From Paralcaligenes ureilyticus (GTDB lineage Bacteria; Pseudomonadota; Gammaproteobacteria; Burkholderiales; Burkholderiaceae_B): a DNA stretch of 64,000 nt. Under the pieces are notes generated by a model. The model ran no database searches, was not told where the DNA came from, and saw only the letters and a program-made list of their open reading frames with translations. The stretch covers positions 62,001 through 126,000 of the forward strand of contig NZ_SMAJ01000001.1 in NCBI RefSeq assembly GCF_004346225.1. The letters are read 5' to 3'. Shown here one piece after another: positions 34,801-44,247 of the stretch (positions are counted from its first letter, which is position 1; every line of letters starts with the position of its first letter). The position numbers and the translations under genes are program-made.

Positions 34801-34880
34801 TGCCACCCACAAGGGGTGGCGCTACATGATTCACGAGTACGTTTTTAAATCGCATGGCACCCACAAGAGGTGCCGCTACA
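34801..34880. repeat. REP-like palindromes (2 copies)
   Basis: 34801-34826 is forward with GCCACCC/GGGTGGC arms; 34854-34880 is forward with GGCACCC arms and one loop change (ACAAGAGG). The second slightly overlaps the 3' end of the deacetylase gene. Confidence 0.88.
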
Positions 34881-35679
34881 CCAAAGTCAAATTCCGTTCC
34901 ACCATCCAGGCGCCCGCCTGATCGCTCGCCAGCACACGGTACTCCGCCACACGCTGCACCCCCAGGCCATCGTTCGACTCCGGGTGCAAGGCAGGATGAC
35001 ACATCAGCACATCACCCGCCCGGGCGTGCCCCAGCCACCGCAACAGCAAGTCTCGATACGCGTCCTCCCCACCCTGAAAATCATAAGCCCCCAAAAACCC
35101 GTCGTTCAACGAAAAACCATAGCCGCCGGCCAAACGGGCAAAGCAACGTGCTCCCAATAGCTCGATAACCTTGGCTTTCGCCTGCAACGCCACAGGCATC
35201 CCCGACCCAAGCCGCATACGGGTCGAACGCAGCCACGGGCGCCGTTGGGCATAACGCCGCTCCAATTCCGCCAGCAGCGTCTCGCGGATTTGCGGGAACT
35301 GGTGCACATGCTGATGCCCATCGACAAAATCCGGACCCTGCCCCAATATCTGCTCGAAACGATCAAGCTGGCGCACGATCTGCCCACGCAAAAGGCTTGT
35401 ATCCAAACGGCGCAGCCAGGCTCGAACAATCAGCTGCGACACCGGGCGATACCAGCCCGGCTGCCCCAGGCTTTCAGTAAAATTCAGATGCAAGCCCATC
35501 TGCAGGCCGGAACTTTTCAACGCCGCCGCATCTGCCGCGAAAGCCCGGCCTTCGACCAGGCAGCTAGTGGCATTCAAGCGCCCCAACCGGGCCAAATGCA
35601 ATACCGCCGCATCGATACTGGAATTCATGCCAAAATCATCGGCGCAGATAATTATTTTTTTGCTCTTTGCCTCAGCCAC
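34876..35679 (-). CDS. YdjC/HpnK-family carbohydrate deacetylase (LgmC-like)
   Basis: 267-aa deacetylase fold. The metal site appears in IIICADDFGMN at the N-terminus and FVDGHQHVHQFPQIRE in the middle. The GTG start at 35679 follows GGGGG by about nine bases and places the family's first strand at residue ~8; a longer frame to 35901 covers the divergent gene. In Bordetella a deacetylase of this type works with ArnT- and ArnC-like enzymes to make the glucosamine donor for lipid A. The neighbours here match that set. Confidence 0.85.
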   Translation of the reverse strand: MAEAKSKKIIICADDFGMNSSIDAAVLHLARLGRLNATSCLVEGRAFAADAAALKSSGLQMGLHLNFTESLGQPGWYRPVSQLIVRAWLRRLDTSLLRGQIVRQLDRFEQILGQGPDFVDGHQHVHQFPQIRETLLAELERRYAQRRPWLRSTRMRLGSGMPVALQAKAKVIELLGARCFARLAGGYGFSLNDGFLGAYDFQGGEDAYRDLLLRWLGHARAGDVLMCHPALHPESNDGLGVQRVAEYRVLASDQAGAWMVERNLTLV

Positions 35680-35706
35680 TGATAAAGCCCCCTGGAAAAC
35701 AACACT

Positions 35707-36096
35707 ATGCGAAAGATCATCCGGCAACTGGCCTGCTTTGTGGCCGTAGGCTGCACCGCGGCTGCGACCCATTGGCTGGTGGCCGTGCTGGCGGTGCGCG
35801 CCCTGGGTTATGCGCCGCTCGTCGCAAACCTTGTCGGATGGCTGGTGGCCTTTTGCGTGTCCTTTGCAGGCCACTTCCAATTTACCTTCAGGCACCAGCA
35901 CGCCCCCATCGTCAAGGCGGCACGGCGTTTTTTCCTGGTGTCTGCGCTCGGTTTCAGCGTCAATGAACTGGCCTACGCCTGGCTGCTGCGGGTCACCACC
36001 ATCCGCTACGACATTCTGCTCGCGCTGATTTTAGTCGCAATTGCCGTCATGACCTTTATTCTGGGCCGCTTTTGGGCGTTCCGGCACAAAAGCTAG
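35707..36096 (+). CDS. GtrA-family membrane protein (putative polyprenyl-phosphate sugar flippase)
   Basis: 129-aa protein with four predicted helices and family motifs FVAVGCTAAATHWL, NLVGWLVAFCVSFAGHFQFTF and FILGRFWAFRHKS. GtrA proteins are thought to flip undecaprenyl-phosphate sugars. It is divergent from the deacetylase gene and its end overlaps the convergent ArnT-like gene by 41 bases. Confidence 0.9.
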   Translation: MRKIIRQLACFVAVGCTAAATHWLVAVLAVRALGYAPLVANLVGWLVAFCVSFAGHFQFTFRHQHAPIVKAARRFFLVSALGFSVNELAYAWLLRVTTIRYDILLALILVAIAVMTFILGRFWAFRHKS

Positions 36097-37639
36097 GGGC
36101 CGGGCCCGGCGCCACGCGCCAAACACGCAATTTGCCATGCTGGGCGTACACCGCCAACCCCGCCACCCAGGGAAATTCACCGGCGGTTTCGTTATCGCCC
36201 AACAACCACCAGGCCTGGGGCCGAGCCGCACATAGCCTGGACATCAGGGTTTGCGGTTCGATCAGCGTGCGGGCCGCCGCCTCGGGCTCGAACAGGCTGG
36301 CGTCGTACAGTTCCTTGCGCCAGGTATCGTCGGTCTTCACAGACGGGTCGCTCCAGTTCGACACAACCCACGCGGACTGGCCGGTACGCAGGTAAAAATC
36401 CAGATCGTACCGATAGCGGCCCAGCATGACGATCCGGTCGGCGGGAGTAAATACCGTCGACATGGCGCGCGCCAGCGGCTTGGAGCTGGGTAGCGGCGCC
36501 ACCACCAGCGCAATCACCGCGGCCAGGCAAATGGCCAGCGACACCGCCAAATACCACGTATAGGTTTTGAGCGCCCTGCCCGGATTCTCGCCCTGCAGGC
36601 GAGCGGCAAACGGTTCGGCCAGAAAAAAGGCCACAGGAATCAGCAGAGGCAAAACGTAGCCGACCAGCTTGGAGCTGGGCATCGAAAAGAAAATCAGCAC
36701 CACCAAAAGCCACGATACCATCAGGCCGCGCAAGGCGCCGTGGGCAGGATTGGTCCAGTAGGCACGGCGCGCAATGCGCCATAACTGCACAGACCACGGC
36801 AAGGTCAGCGCCAGCACGACCGGCACGTAAAACCAGAACGGATGCGGGTTGTTGAAGCCCGATTCCAGAAAGCGCTTGAAGTGCTGATAAACAATGTAAT
36901 AGTCAAAGAAACCCGGATAACGCCACTGCATGACGATCATCCAGGGCAGGGACACCGCCAGGAACACGCCTATGGCCGGCCAATAAAACAGGCGCCGCAG
37001 CAGATCGAAACGGCGCCGCCCCACCAGCCAGAAAAAGATGATCCCCCCGGGCAGCACAATGCCGATCAAGCCCTTGGATAGAAACCCCAGACCGGCGAAC
37101 CCATAGGCCAGCGCCAGCATCCCGCGATAAGACTCGCCCCGCTCGGCACGAAACAGGGCTTGCGCGGCCAGGACAACGGTAGCGCTGATCATGGCCGCGA
37201 CCGTCATGTCCAGATTCGCATATTGCGCGGCGCCGAACAGGAAAGGCTGCGTAGCCAGGATCAGCGCCGCAAAAATGGCCACCCGCTGACCTACCTGTTT
37301 TTTCAGAAACCAGAATGCCAGGCCCACTATAAAGGCGGCCGACAACACCGAACTCATGCGCGCCGCCCACTCGTTGACGCCGAACACCTGCATGGATAAG
37401 GCGGTAATCCAGTAAAACAAGGGCGGTTTATGAAAAAACGGCAACCCGTCCAGACGGGGCACCCACCAGTCGCCCAGCTTGAGCATGCTCCAGGCAACCC
37501 CAACGTAGCGGCCTTCGTCGGGCAGGATCAGCGACCTCGTCCAGGTCGTGGCCGCCAGCCAGGCCAGCGTTGCAGCCACCACCAGCCAGGTGGACCGCAC
37601 ATCGAGAATTCGCGACGCCAGACCGGAAAAACGCTTCAT
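36056..37639 (-). CDS. ArnT-like glycosyltransferase family 39 (LgmB-like)
   Basis: 527-aa integral membrane transferase with about twelve helices and a soluble C-terminal domain. The catalytic loop LILPDEGRYVGVAWSML (residues ~37-53) carries the conserved acidic pair. FHKPPLFYWITA follows. It would move an amino sugar from undecaprenyl phosphate to lipid A phosphates at the periplasmic side. The start overlaps the stop of the upstream glycosyltransferase (TGATG), so the two are coupled. A GTG one codon earlier is also possible. Confidence 0.88.
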   Translation of the reverse strand: MKRFSGLASRILDVRSTWLVVAATLAWLAATTWTRSLILPDEGRYVGVAWSMLKLGDWWVPRLDGLPFFHKPPLFYWITALSMQVFGVNEWAARMSSVLSAAFIVGLAFWFLKKQVGQRVAIFAALILATQPFLFGAAQYANLDMTVAAMISATVVLAAQALFRAERGESYRGMLALAYGFAGLGFLSKGLIGIVLPGGIIFFWLVGRRRFDLLRRLFYWPAIGVFLAVSLPWMIVMQWRYPGFFDYYIVYQHFKRFLESGFNNPHPFWFYVPVVLALTLPWSVQLWRIARRAYWTNPAHGALRGLMVSWLLVVLIFFSMPSSKLVGYVLPLLIPVAFFLAEPFAARLQGENPGRALKTYTWYLAVSLAICLAAVIALVVAPLPSSKPLARAMSTVFTPADRIVMLGRYRYDLDFYLRTGQSAWVVSNWSDPSVKTDDTWRKELYDASLFEPEAAARTLIEPQTLMSRLCAARPQAWWLLGDNETAGEFPWVAGLAVYAQHGKLRVWRVAPGPAPSFCAGTPKSGPE

Positions 37640-38628
37640 CACCGCCCTAGCCTCTGCCCTTTAACCGCTGAAGGCATCGGCACATCATCCAGGCCGGCCC
37701 CGACTCTCTGTCTAAGCAGGTAAACGGGGCGATTTTTGACCTCGCCGAAAATACGGGCCACATACTCGCCCAGGACTCCGATGGACAGCAGATTGACCCC
37801 AGCGAAAAACAATACGACGGTAATCAACGTGGTCCAGCCCTGAACCGGATCGCCATACAGCCAATGGTTGATCACGACATATAAACCGTAAGCAAACGAG
37901 ACCACGGACAAGCTGGCGCCCGACACGCTCAATAGCCGCAGAGGCCAGGTGGTAAACGCCGTAATGCCGTCGATGGCAAAACGGAACAGCTTGATGGGCT
38001 TGAAGCGAGTTGTGCCGTGCAGACGTTCGGGCGGCGAATAATAAATAGGCTCGGCGCGAAACCCCACCCAGGCAAACAGGCCCTTCATGAACCGATTGCG
38101 CTCGGGCAGCATCAGCAGGGCATCCACCACCGCCCGGTCCATAAGACGAAAATCACCGGCATTTTCGGGCACTTGCGGGCCGCCGGAGGTGCGCATCATC
38201 TTATAAAAGAGCTTGGTCCCCAGCCGCTTGAAGACGGATTCATCGTCGCGCGTGGCGCGCACGGCATAGACCATTTCAACGCCCTCTTGCCAACGTTCCA
38301 GCATGGTGGATATCAGCGCCGGGGGATGCTGCAAATCGGCATCCATGCACACAACCACCTGGCCGCGTGCGGCCTCGAGCCCGGCGCTTAACGCCGCTTC
38401 CTTGCCGAAATTGCGCGATAGCTGCAGGTAAACCACCTGTGGATGCTCCTGCGCCCAGCCGGCCAGCGTGTGGGACGTTCCGTCACTGCTGCCATCGTCC
38501 ACAACGATGATTTCAAAGGCAGGCGCCAGGGCTTTCAATGCTGCAATCAAGCCCGGCAAGAGAACCTTCAGGTTCGCTTCTTCGTTCAGGCACGGCACGA
38601 CACAACTAATGGAGGATGGTGGAGGCAT
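37639..38628 (-). CDS. Polyprenyl-phosphate glycosyltransferase family 2 (LgmA/ArnC-like)
   Basis: 329-aa enzyme with an N-terminal GT-A domain and two C-terminal membrane helices. Motifs: ISCVVPCLNEEANL, VVDDGSSDGT, MDADLQHPP and PERNRFMKGLFAWVG. It would charge undecaprenyl phosphate with a sugar in the cytoplasm. It is the first gene of the leftward pair with the ArnT-like gene. Confidence 0.9.
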   Translation of the reverse strand: MPPPSSISCVVPCLNEEANLKVLLPGLIAALKALAPAFEIIVVDDGSSDGTSHTLAGWAQEHPQVVYLQLSRNFGKEAALSAGLEAARGQVVVCMDADLQHPPALISTMLERWQEGVEMVYAVRATRDDESVFKRLGTKLFYKMMRTSGGPQVPENAGDFRLMDRAVVDALLMLPERNRFMKGLFAWVGFRAEPIYYSPPERLHGTTRFKPIKLFRFAIDGITAFTTWPLRLLSVSGASLSVVSFAYGLYVVINHWLYGDPVQGWTTLITVVLFFAGVNLLSIGVLGEYVARIFGEVKNRPVYLLRQRVGAGLDDVPMPSAVKGQRLGR

Positions 38629-38850
38629 ATTCTTTCATGACATCGGAGGCTGCTCGGGCAACATCGGCGCAACGGGATTCCTGAACGCACCGCTAAACGA
38701 GACAAGCACAAAACCGCGGCAAACCACGCGCGGGACATAGTTCGGGATTTATAGCACGCCCCGCCCGGCAGCAACAGCCGCCGCAGCCATACCCGCCCCC
38801 CGCCATTGTCACCGATTAACCTCGTTCCGGCAGAACTTTGCCTCTTCCGT

Positions 38851-38897
38851 TTGACGCAGGCAGGCCTTTTTATTAAGATACCTGCAATATATATCTT
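38851..38897 (+). promoter_or_regulatory. Sigma-70 promoter with overlapping NsrR-like box
   Basis: TTGACG (38851-38856) and TAAGAT (38874-38879) are separated by 17 bases. Bases 38875-38897 form an 11-1-11 dyad whose halves are AAGATACCTGC and AAGATATATAT, close to the published NsrR consensus halves beginning AAGATG. The box covers the -10 element, so binding would block transcription of the haemoglobin-nnrS-nsrR operon 75 bases downstream. Confidence 0.7.
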
Positions 38898-38971
38898 CAA
38901 AATAAACGGGCTGCCCATCATCGCCTGCCCATCGTCGGCAACGGCCAACCCAACCTCACCCGGAGTATCCC

Positions 38972-39376
38972 ATGGCGCCCCGCGAACTGTGCACCGAAGA
39001 AGAAATCGTCACGCTGGTCTACGGTTTCTACGATCGGGTACGCGTTGACGGCCTGCTCGGCCCTGTATTCAATAAACACGTCGAAGACTGGGATACGCAT
39101 CTGGCCAAGATGGTGCGCTTCTGGTCATCGCTGCTGCTGGGCGCGGGCACCTATCGCGGCTCCCCCATGCCCACCCACATCGCCCTGCCGGGGCTGAACG
39201 CCACCTTGTTTCAGCAATGGCTCGCCCTGTTTCACCAAACCACTGAAGAATTGCCCAACCGGCTCTTGGCCCAACGCGCAGAAGAGTACGCCCAGCGTAT
39301 TGCACGCAGCCTCTGGTACGGATACCAGCTCAATAATGAGCCGGACCGCGCTCCCCTGGAGATTGTTAATGGCTAG
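38972..39376 (+). CDS. Group III truncated haemoglobin
   Basis: 134-aa globin of the trHbIII/ctb type, likely handling nitric oxide or oxygen. The helix B region has YGFYDRVRVDGLLGPVF, and the proximal histidine is H69 in YRGSPMPTHIALPGL. W83 lies in the G helix. It overlaps nnrS by eight bases and shares an operon with nnrS and nsrR. Confidence 0.92.
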   Translation: MAPRELCTEEEIVTLVYGFYDRVRVDGLLGPVFNKHVEDWDTHLAKMVRFWSSLLLGAGTYRGSPMPTHIALPGLNATLFQQWLALFHQTTEELPNRLLAQRAEEYAQRIARSLWYGYQLNNEPDRAPLEIVNG

Positions 39377-40574
39377 TCAAATTTTGCACATCGAAGAACA
39401 GGCCGCCCCCGCGCGCCGCCCCAGCCCGCAACTGGGCGCTTTCTTCGGCCTCGGATTCCGCCCGCTTTACATTGCAGGGTGCGGCTGGGCGCTGATTTCA
39501 ATCGCCATCTGGATTTTCGCCCCATCGCTGATCGGCCATCCCATGACAGGCCTTGCCTGGCACGCCCACGAAATGCTGTGGGGCTTTATCGCCACCATCG
39601 CGGCCGGCTTCCTGCTTACCGCCAGTGCCACCTGGACGGGCTTTAACCCACTTAAAGGGTCTGCCTTGGCGCTGATATGCGCACTATGGATTGTGGCGCG
39701 CCTGGGCTACCTATTCGGCGGTGACATCGGCTTTCGGGTGGCCTGCGTGTGCGAATCGGCCTTTTTCCTGATCTGCGCCGTCGCCCTGATGCGCGTCGTG
39801 CTTAAAGCCAAAAGCAAGCGTAACTATGGAATTCCATGGCTGATGCTGGGGTTGGGAGTCGCCAACGCCCTGTATCTGCAGGCGGTGCTCCGCGGCGACT
39901 ATGTGCTGCTGATGCAACGCTTCAATCTGGGGCTGATCTGCATGGCGGTGATTGCCCTGTTGATCGCCCGCCGAGTCATTCCTTTTTTTGCAATGCGCAC
40001 TATACAAGGGCTCAAGATCCCGATGCTGACGCGCAGCGGCCACTGGCAGCTGGGCCTCGCCTTGCTGGCCATCGTTTGCGGCGTGGCCGGGTTTGAGCGT
40101 TCGATGGCGCTGGCGCTGGCCATTGTGGGCGCAATCAGCCTGTTCCAGCTCTTTTCGTGGAAGCCGCTGGCAGCGCGATCCGCCCCCCTGATCTGGATAC
40201 TTTATATCGGCTACGCGGCGCTGGGCCTGGGCCTGATCGTGGCAGCCTGCTACTTGAGCGGCCTGGAAACGGGCGTGCTCGCCCGGCCCGCCACCCACGT
40301 TCACCTGATTGCGCTGGGCGGATTCTCGGTACTGATCATCGGCATGGTGACACGCACGGCGCTTGGCCATTTGGGCCGCCCATTGGCGCTCGATGGCAGC
40401 ATGCGCACCAGTTACGTGCTGGTGCTGGCGGCGGTCGTCCTGCGCCTGGCGGCCTTGTGGCCGGGCGTGGCCAGCGTCTGGCTGCTACAGGCGGCCGCGC
40501 TCTGCTGGGTTGCCGCCTTCGCCCTGTATCTGTGGCGTTTTACGCCCATGCTCATCCGTCCCAGGACACACTGA
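39369..40574 (+). CDS. nnrS: NnrS family haem-copper membrane protein
   Basis: 401-aa, about twelve-helix membrane protein tied to nitric-oxide stress and denitrification. Landmarks: FFGLGFRPLYIAGCGWALISI, GLAWHAHEMLWGFIATIAAGFLLTA (with histidines for haem/copper), VIPFFAMRTIQGL, and ATHVHLIALGGFSVLIIGMVTRTALGHLGRPL. It starts inside the globin gene end and its stop overlaps the nsrR start by one base. Confidence 0.95.
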   Translation: MASQILHIEEQAAPARRPSPQLGAFFGLGFRPLYIAGCGWALISIAIWIFAPSLIGHPMTGLAWHAHEMLWGFIATIAAGFLLTASATWTGFNPLKGSALALICALWIVARLGYLFGGDIGFRVACVCESAFFLICAVALMRVVLKAKSKRNYGIPWLMLGLGVANALYLQAVLRGDYVLLMQRFNLGLICMAVIALLIARRVIPFFAMRTIQGLKIPMLTRSGHWQLGLALLAIVCGVAGFERSMALALAIVGAISLFQLFSWKPLAARSAPLIWILYIGYAALGLGLIVAACYLSGLETGVLARPATHVHLIALGGFSVLIIGMVTRTALGHLGRPLALDGSMRTSYVLVLAAVVLRLAALWPGVASVWLLQAAALCWVAAFALYLWRFTPMLIRPRTH

Positions 40575-41062
40575 TGCGACTCACCACCCTGACCGACTAC
40601 TCCATGCGCCTGCTGATGTACCTGGGCCGGCACCCGGAGCGACTCTGCACGATCTCGGAAATTGCCCGCGCCTACGACATTTCCGAGCCGCATCTAATGA
40701 AAATCACCCATCGCCTCGGCCAACATGGCTGGATCGAAACTGTGCGGGGCAGGAACGGCGGCATGCGCCTGGCGTACGAGCCCGCCGAAATCAATTTGGG
40801 AGAGGTGCTGCGCGACACCGAAAACGATCTCGACCTGGTCGAATGCCTGGGGTCGGGCAATACCTGTTCGCTAAGCGGGCGTTGCCGCCTGACCGCCATT
40901 ATCGACGGCGCATTGCAACAATTCCTGCAGCACCTTCACCGCTACACCCTGGCCGACATCCTGCCCGAAGAAGACCGCGAAGTCTTCAGGCAACAGGCTA
41001 ATCAAAGAAGATTGCAACTGGTCCGGACGGAACACCCGCAAAGGATGGAAAAAAGCCGGTAG
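40574..41062 (+). CDS. nsrR: Rrf2-family NO-sensing repressor NsrR
   Basis: 162-aa winged-helix repressor with an iron-sulfur cluster. LTTLTDYSMRLLMYLG starts the protein. Cluster ligands are C91, C98 and C104 (x6, x5 spacing, as in Neisseria NsrR); Asp8 could be the fourth ligand. Nitrosylation of the cluster would release DNA. It is in the operon it probably controls. Confidence 0.9.
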   Translation: MRLTTLTDYSMRLLMYLGRHPERLCTISEIARAYDISEPHLMKITHRLGQHGWIETVRGRNGGMRLAYEPAEINLGEVLRDTENDLDLVECLGSGNTCSLSGRCRLTAIIDGALQQFLQHLHRYTLADILPEEDREVFRQQANQRRLQLVRTEHPQRMEKSR

Positions 41063-41077
41063 TGTGCCGGGGGATGA

Positions 41078-42235
41078 TTACCCACGCGCCTGGTTCACCC
41101 ACAACGCCACCGAATCCCAGGCGCGGCCCAGGAAACCGGCCTGGTCTACGCCATCGAGCGTCACAAGCGGCAGCTTCAGCGATTTTCCGTCGATCTTCGC
41201 GTGCAGCGTTGCGACGGGCTCATGCAGCTCCAGAGGCGCAATCAATGGTCCCGGGGTGCTGACGGTGGGCACGCTGCCGATCTTGGCCGAGCGCGGCAAG
41301 GTCAGGAATACATCATGGTCAAACCCCAGTTTTACCTGATTTTGCCGGCCTTTCCAGACCCGCGACGTAGTAACCACCTGCCCCTTGCTATAAAGCCTTA
41401 CCGTCTCGAAGTTCTGAAAGCCCCAGTTCAACAAGGTCAGGCTTTCCTGAGTGCGCGCCTGGTTGCTGGCCGCGCCCAGCACAACCGAAATCAGGCGCCG
41501 CTGGACGCCACCCTCGGGCCGCAACGCCGAGCCGATCAGACAATAGCCGGCCGACTCCGTATGGCCAGTCTTCAGGCCATCGACCGAGGGATCCAGCCAC
41601 AACAGGCGATTACGATTGATTTGCGTGATCTTGTTGTAGGTAAACTGGCGAGTCGTATCGTAGCCCTTGTACAGGGTAGGGAAATCCTGGATCAGATGCC
41701 GCGCCAACACCGACAGGTCGCGCGCACTGGAATAGGTGCCCGGGTTGGGCAGCCCGTTGGGATTGGCGAAATGAGTGGCGTGCAAACCCATCGCCTGCGC
41801 CTCCCGATTCATCTGTACGACAAACCCTTCGACATTGCCCGAGGTCGCTTCGGCCAGCGCGACGGCCGCGTCGTTGCCTGACTGCACCAGCAAGCCGTTG
41901 AGCAACTGGTCCACAGTGACCTTCGTGCCCGGCATCAAAAACATTTTGGAGCTGCCCGGGGCCACGCTCCAGGCGCGTTTGGACACCGTCACGGTCTGCT
42001 GCTTGGACAGCCGGTGATCTTTGATGGCCTTGAAAACCAGATAGGCCGTCATGATCTTGGTCAGCGACGCCGGCTCGATACGCACATCGGCATTTTGCTC
42101 GGCGATCACCTGGCCGCTGGTCGCATCCAGCAACAGCCACGCTTTGGCGGCCAGCGCCGGGGCCGGCACGGCCTGCGCCCACGCGCCCGAGACGCAACCC
42201 AGCGCAATCCATAAACCCAATATCAATGTCTTCAT
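41078..42235 (-). CDS. dacC: D-alanyl-D-alanine carboxypeptidase (PBP5/6 family)
   Basis: 385-aa periplasmic peptidase that trims the terminal D-Ala of peptidoglycan pentapeptides. Signal peptide ends SGAWAQA. Active-site motifs: SLTK (57-60), SGN (119-121), KTG (222-224). The C-terminal beta domain and an amphipathic tail (AWDSVALWVNQ) are present. The start could also be an ATG four codons upstream (42247). Confidence 0.95.
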   Translation of the reverse strand: MKTLILGLWIALGCVSGAWAQAVPAPALAAKAWLLLDATSGQVIAEQNADVRIEPASLTKIMTAYLVFKAIKDHRLSKQQTVTVSKRAWSVAPGSSKMFLMPGTKVTVDQLLNGLLVQSGNDAAVALAEATSGNVEGFVVQMNREAQAMGLHATHFANPNGLPNPGTYSSARDLSVLARHLIQDFPTLYKGYDTTRQFTYNKITQINRNRLLWLDPSVDGLKTGHTESAGYCLIGSALRPEGGVQRRLISVVLGAASNQARTQESLTLLNWGFQNFETVRLYSKGQVVTTSRVWKGRQNQVKLGFDHDVFLTLPRSAKIGSVPTVSTPGPLIAPLELHEPVATLHAKIDGKSLKLPLVTLDGVDQAGFLGRAWDSVALWVNQARG

Positions 42236-42305
42236 GAGCATATCCAAAATACCCCAGTGTCAACGCAGGGAACAAATAGTATTCCGTTTCCAAGTCAAAA
42301 TGGAA

Positions 42306-44129
42306 TCAAACGCTTGCTTTCTCTTTCCTGACTCGCCTCGCCTTGGAACGGCGCCAGCGGAAATAAGCGGTGCGTTCATCTTCTTCGGTCAGTCTCAGAG
42401 CCCGCACGCGCATCAAATCCTTGCGCGCAATCAAGCCCAACAGCCGGCCGTCGACCCGATCGACAATAGGAATACGGCCCACACCCGACAAAGCCATGCG
42501 ATCGGCAACCCGGCCCACCATTTCATCGGGGTGGCCGAGCATGAGGTCTTGATCCTGCAGCATCTCCAGCAAGGTACTCTCGCAGTGGCTTTTGTCCAGC
42601 GACCAGGCCAGGCTATCGGCCCGGGTCACCTGGCCGACCACCTGCCGGGTTTCGTCGAGTACCGGATAGCTGGCATGGCGGTAGTCTGTCGTGGTAAAAA
42701 ACGTAATGGCATCGGCTACGGTCATGCTGGCCGGCAAGGTATCGACCTCGACGGTCATAATGCTATCGGCACGCACCAGATCGAACTCATCGACATGGTA
42801 TTCGCGTGTAATGTGTACGCCGTGACGCGCGATTTTTTCGGTCAGGATGGAGCGCCGCAGCAGCAGTACGGTGAACCCGTAAGCAAACAGGCAGGCTGTG
42901 AGCACCGGCAGCAAAATCTGAAAATTGCCCGTCAGCTCCATGGCAAACATGGACGAGGTCAGCGGCGCGCGCATAGTGCCGCCCATCATGGCCGCCATTC
43001 CCAGCAAGGCCCAGAAACCAGGGTCCGCAGGAGGCAGCCAGGGCGCCACCAGGGCGCCGATCGCGCCGCCGAAAATCAGCAACGGGGCCAGTACGCCGCC
43101 CGATGTGCCCGAACCCAGCGCCACCGACCAGATAATGACCTTGACCACCAGCAGCATCGCCACCGCTTGCAGCGTCAGGCTATTGGCCAGCAAATGGGTA
43201 ATGTTGATGTAGCCCACGCCCAACGCGTCGGGCTCGATGAGGCCGCCCGCACCCACGATCAGGCCGCCCAGGGCCGGCCACCACATCCAATGAATGGGCA
43301 GCTTTTCGAAAAAATCCTCGACGGCGTAAACGAAAGCGGTCAACAGCCCCGACCCCACTCCGGCGATAATTCCCATAAACGCCCACGCCAGCACATGCGG
43401 CACCGACACCGTGACGCCCCCGGCATAGGGAAATATGGGCGCTGCCGTCATGATCAGAGGGCGCACGGCCGCAGCCACAATCGACGCAATGGCGACCGGC
43501 AGGAAACTGCGCGGCTTCCACTCAAACAGTAAAAGCTCCACAGCCAGCAAAATAGCGGCTATAGGAGTGCCGAATATGGCCGTCATGCCGGCCGCGGCGC
43601 CGGCCACCAGCAGGGTCTTGCGCTCGCTCGATGTCATGTGTATGAGCTGGGCCAGCAGCGACCCGATGGCCCCACCCGTCATGATGATCGGGCCCTCGGC
43701 CCCGAACGGGCCGCCCGTCCCGATCGAAATGGCCGATGACAAGGGCTTGAGTACGGCCACCTTGGGTTGTATGCGGCTCTTGCCGATCAGGATGGCTTCG
43801 ATCGCCTCCGGTATGCCATGGCCGCGAATTTTTTCAGATCCGTAACGGGCCATGAAACCGATGATCAGACAGCCCACGAAAGGCACAAACATGACATACC
43901 AGCCAAACGGCGTACCCGACGGGGGCAGGTTCTCGACTGTAAAACGGCCGTAGTACGCAACGTTGGAGCACAGAGCGATCAGCTTGAGCAGCACCCAGGC
44001 CGATCCCACGCCGAGCACCCCCACGACAACCGCCATTCCCATCAAAAGCAGCACGCGCTTATCGGTAGTGAAATCACCCAGGCGCGGCGCCGGCACGGCA
44101 CCCCGGGGCAAAGCTTTAGGGGAAGACAT
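42306..44129 (-). CDS. ClC-family chloride channel/antiporter with CBS domains
   Basis: 607-aa membrane protein. Selectivity-filter motifs are ISIGTGGPFGAEGPIIM and LGSGTSGGVLAPLLIFG; a glutamate at the gating position (GAEGP) suggests H+/Cl- exchange. The last ~150 residues form paired CBS domains (VRADSIMTVEVDTLPASMTVADAI and later SGVGRIPIVDRVDGRLLGLIARKDLMRVRALR). The start at 44129 is chosen over 44186 because homology begins there. Confidence 0.92.
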   Translation of the reverse strand: MSSPKALPRGAVPAPRLGDFTTDKRVLLLMGMAVVVGVLGVGSAWVLLKLIALCSNVAYYGRFTVENLPPSGTPFGWYVMFVPFVGCLIIGFMARYGSEKIRGHGIPEAIEAILIGKSRIQPKVAVLKPLSSAISIGTGGPFGAEGPIIMTGGAIGSLLAQLIHMTSSERKTLLVAGAAAGMTAIFGTPIAAILLAVELLLFEWKPRSFLPVAIASIVAAAVRPLIMTAAPIFPYAGGVTVSVPHVLAWAFMGIIAGVGSGLLTAFVYAVEDFFEKLPIHWMWWPALGGLIVGAGGLIEPDALGVGYINITHLLANSLTLQAVAMLLVVKVIIWSVALGSGTSGGVLAPLLIFGGAIGALVAPWLPPADPGFWALLGMAAMMGGTMRAPLTSSMFAMELTGNFQILLPVLTACLFAYGFTVLLLRRSILTEKIARHGVHITREYHVDEFDLVRADSIMTVEVDTLPASMTVADAITFFTTTDYRHASYPVLDETRQVVGQVTRADSLAWSLDKSHCESTLLEMLQDQDLMLGHPDEMVGRVADRMALSGVGRIPIVDRVDGRLLGLIARKDLMRVRALRLTEEDERTAYFRWRRSKARRVRKEKASV

Positions 44130-44247
44130 TAAAAGAAGGCCCTGCGGATAAGCAAAAAATAAAGGAATGGATGACCCGCTGCACACCCGCGATACGGGCT
44201 GCGGAAACTCGCATACGCCGTATCGGTAAACGAGTCTGGTCGCCTGA

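Larger units (their letters stand above)
34339..34875. other. Repeat-rich spacer between acetyltransferase and deacetylase genes
   Basis: 537 bases consisting of five REP-like copies and the 223-bp palindrome P2, listed separately. Reading frames here are repetitive Arg/Pro/Gly peptides created by GC-rich palindromes, so no gene is supported. Confidence 0.75.

Noticed and set aside
34571-34921. Overlapping ORFs on both strands across palindrome P2
   Set aside because: Arg/Pro/Gly-rich translations of a palindrome, similar on both strands, no ribosome site and no protein family.
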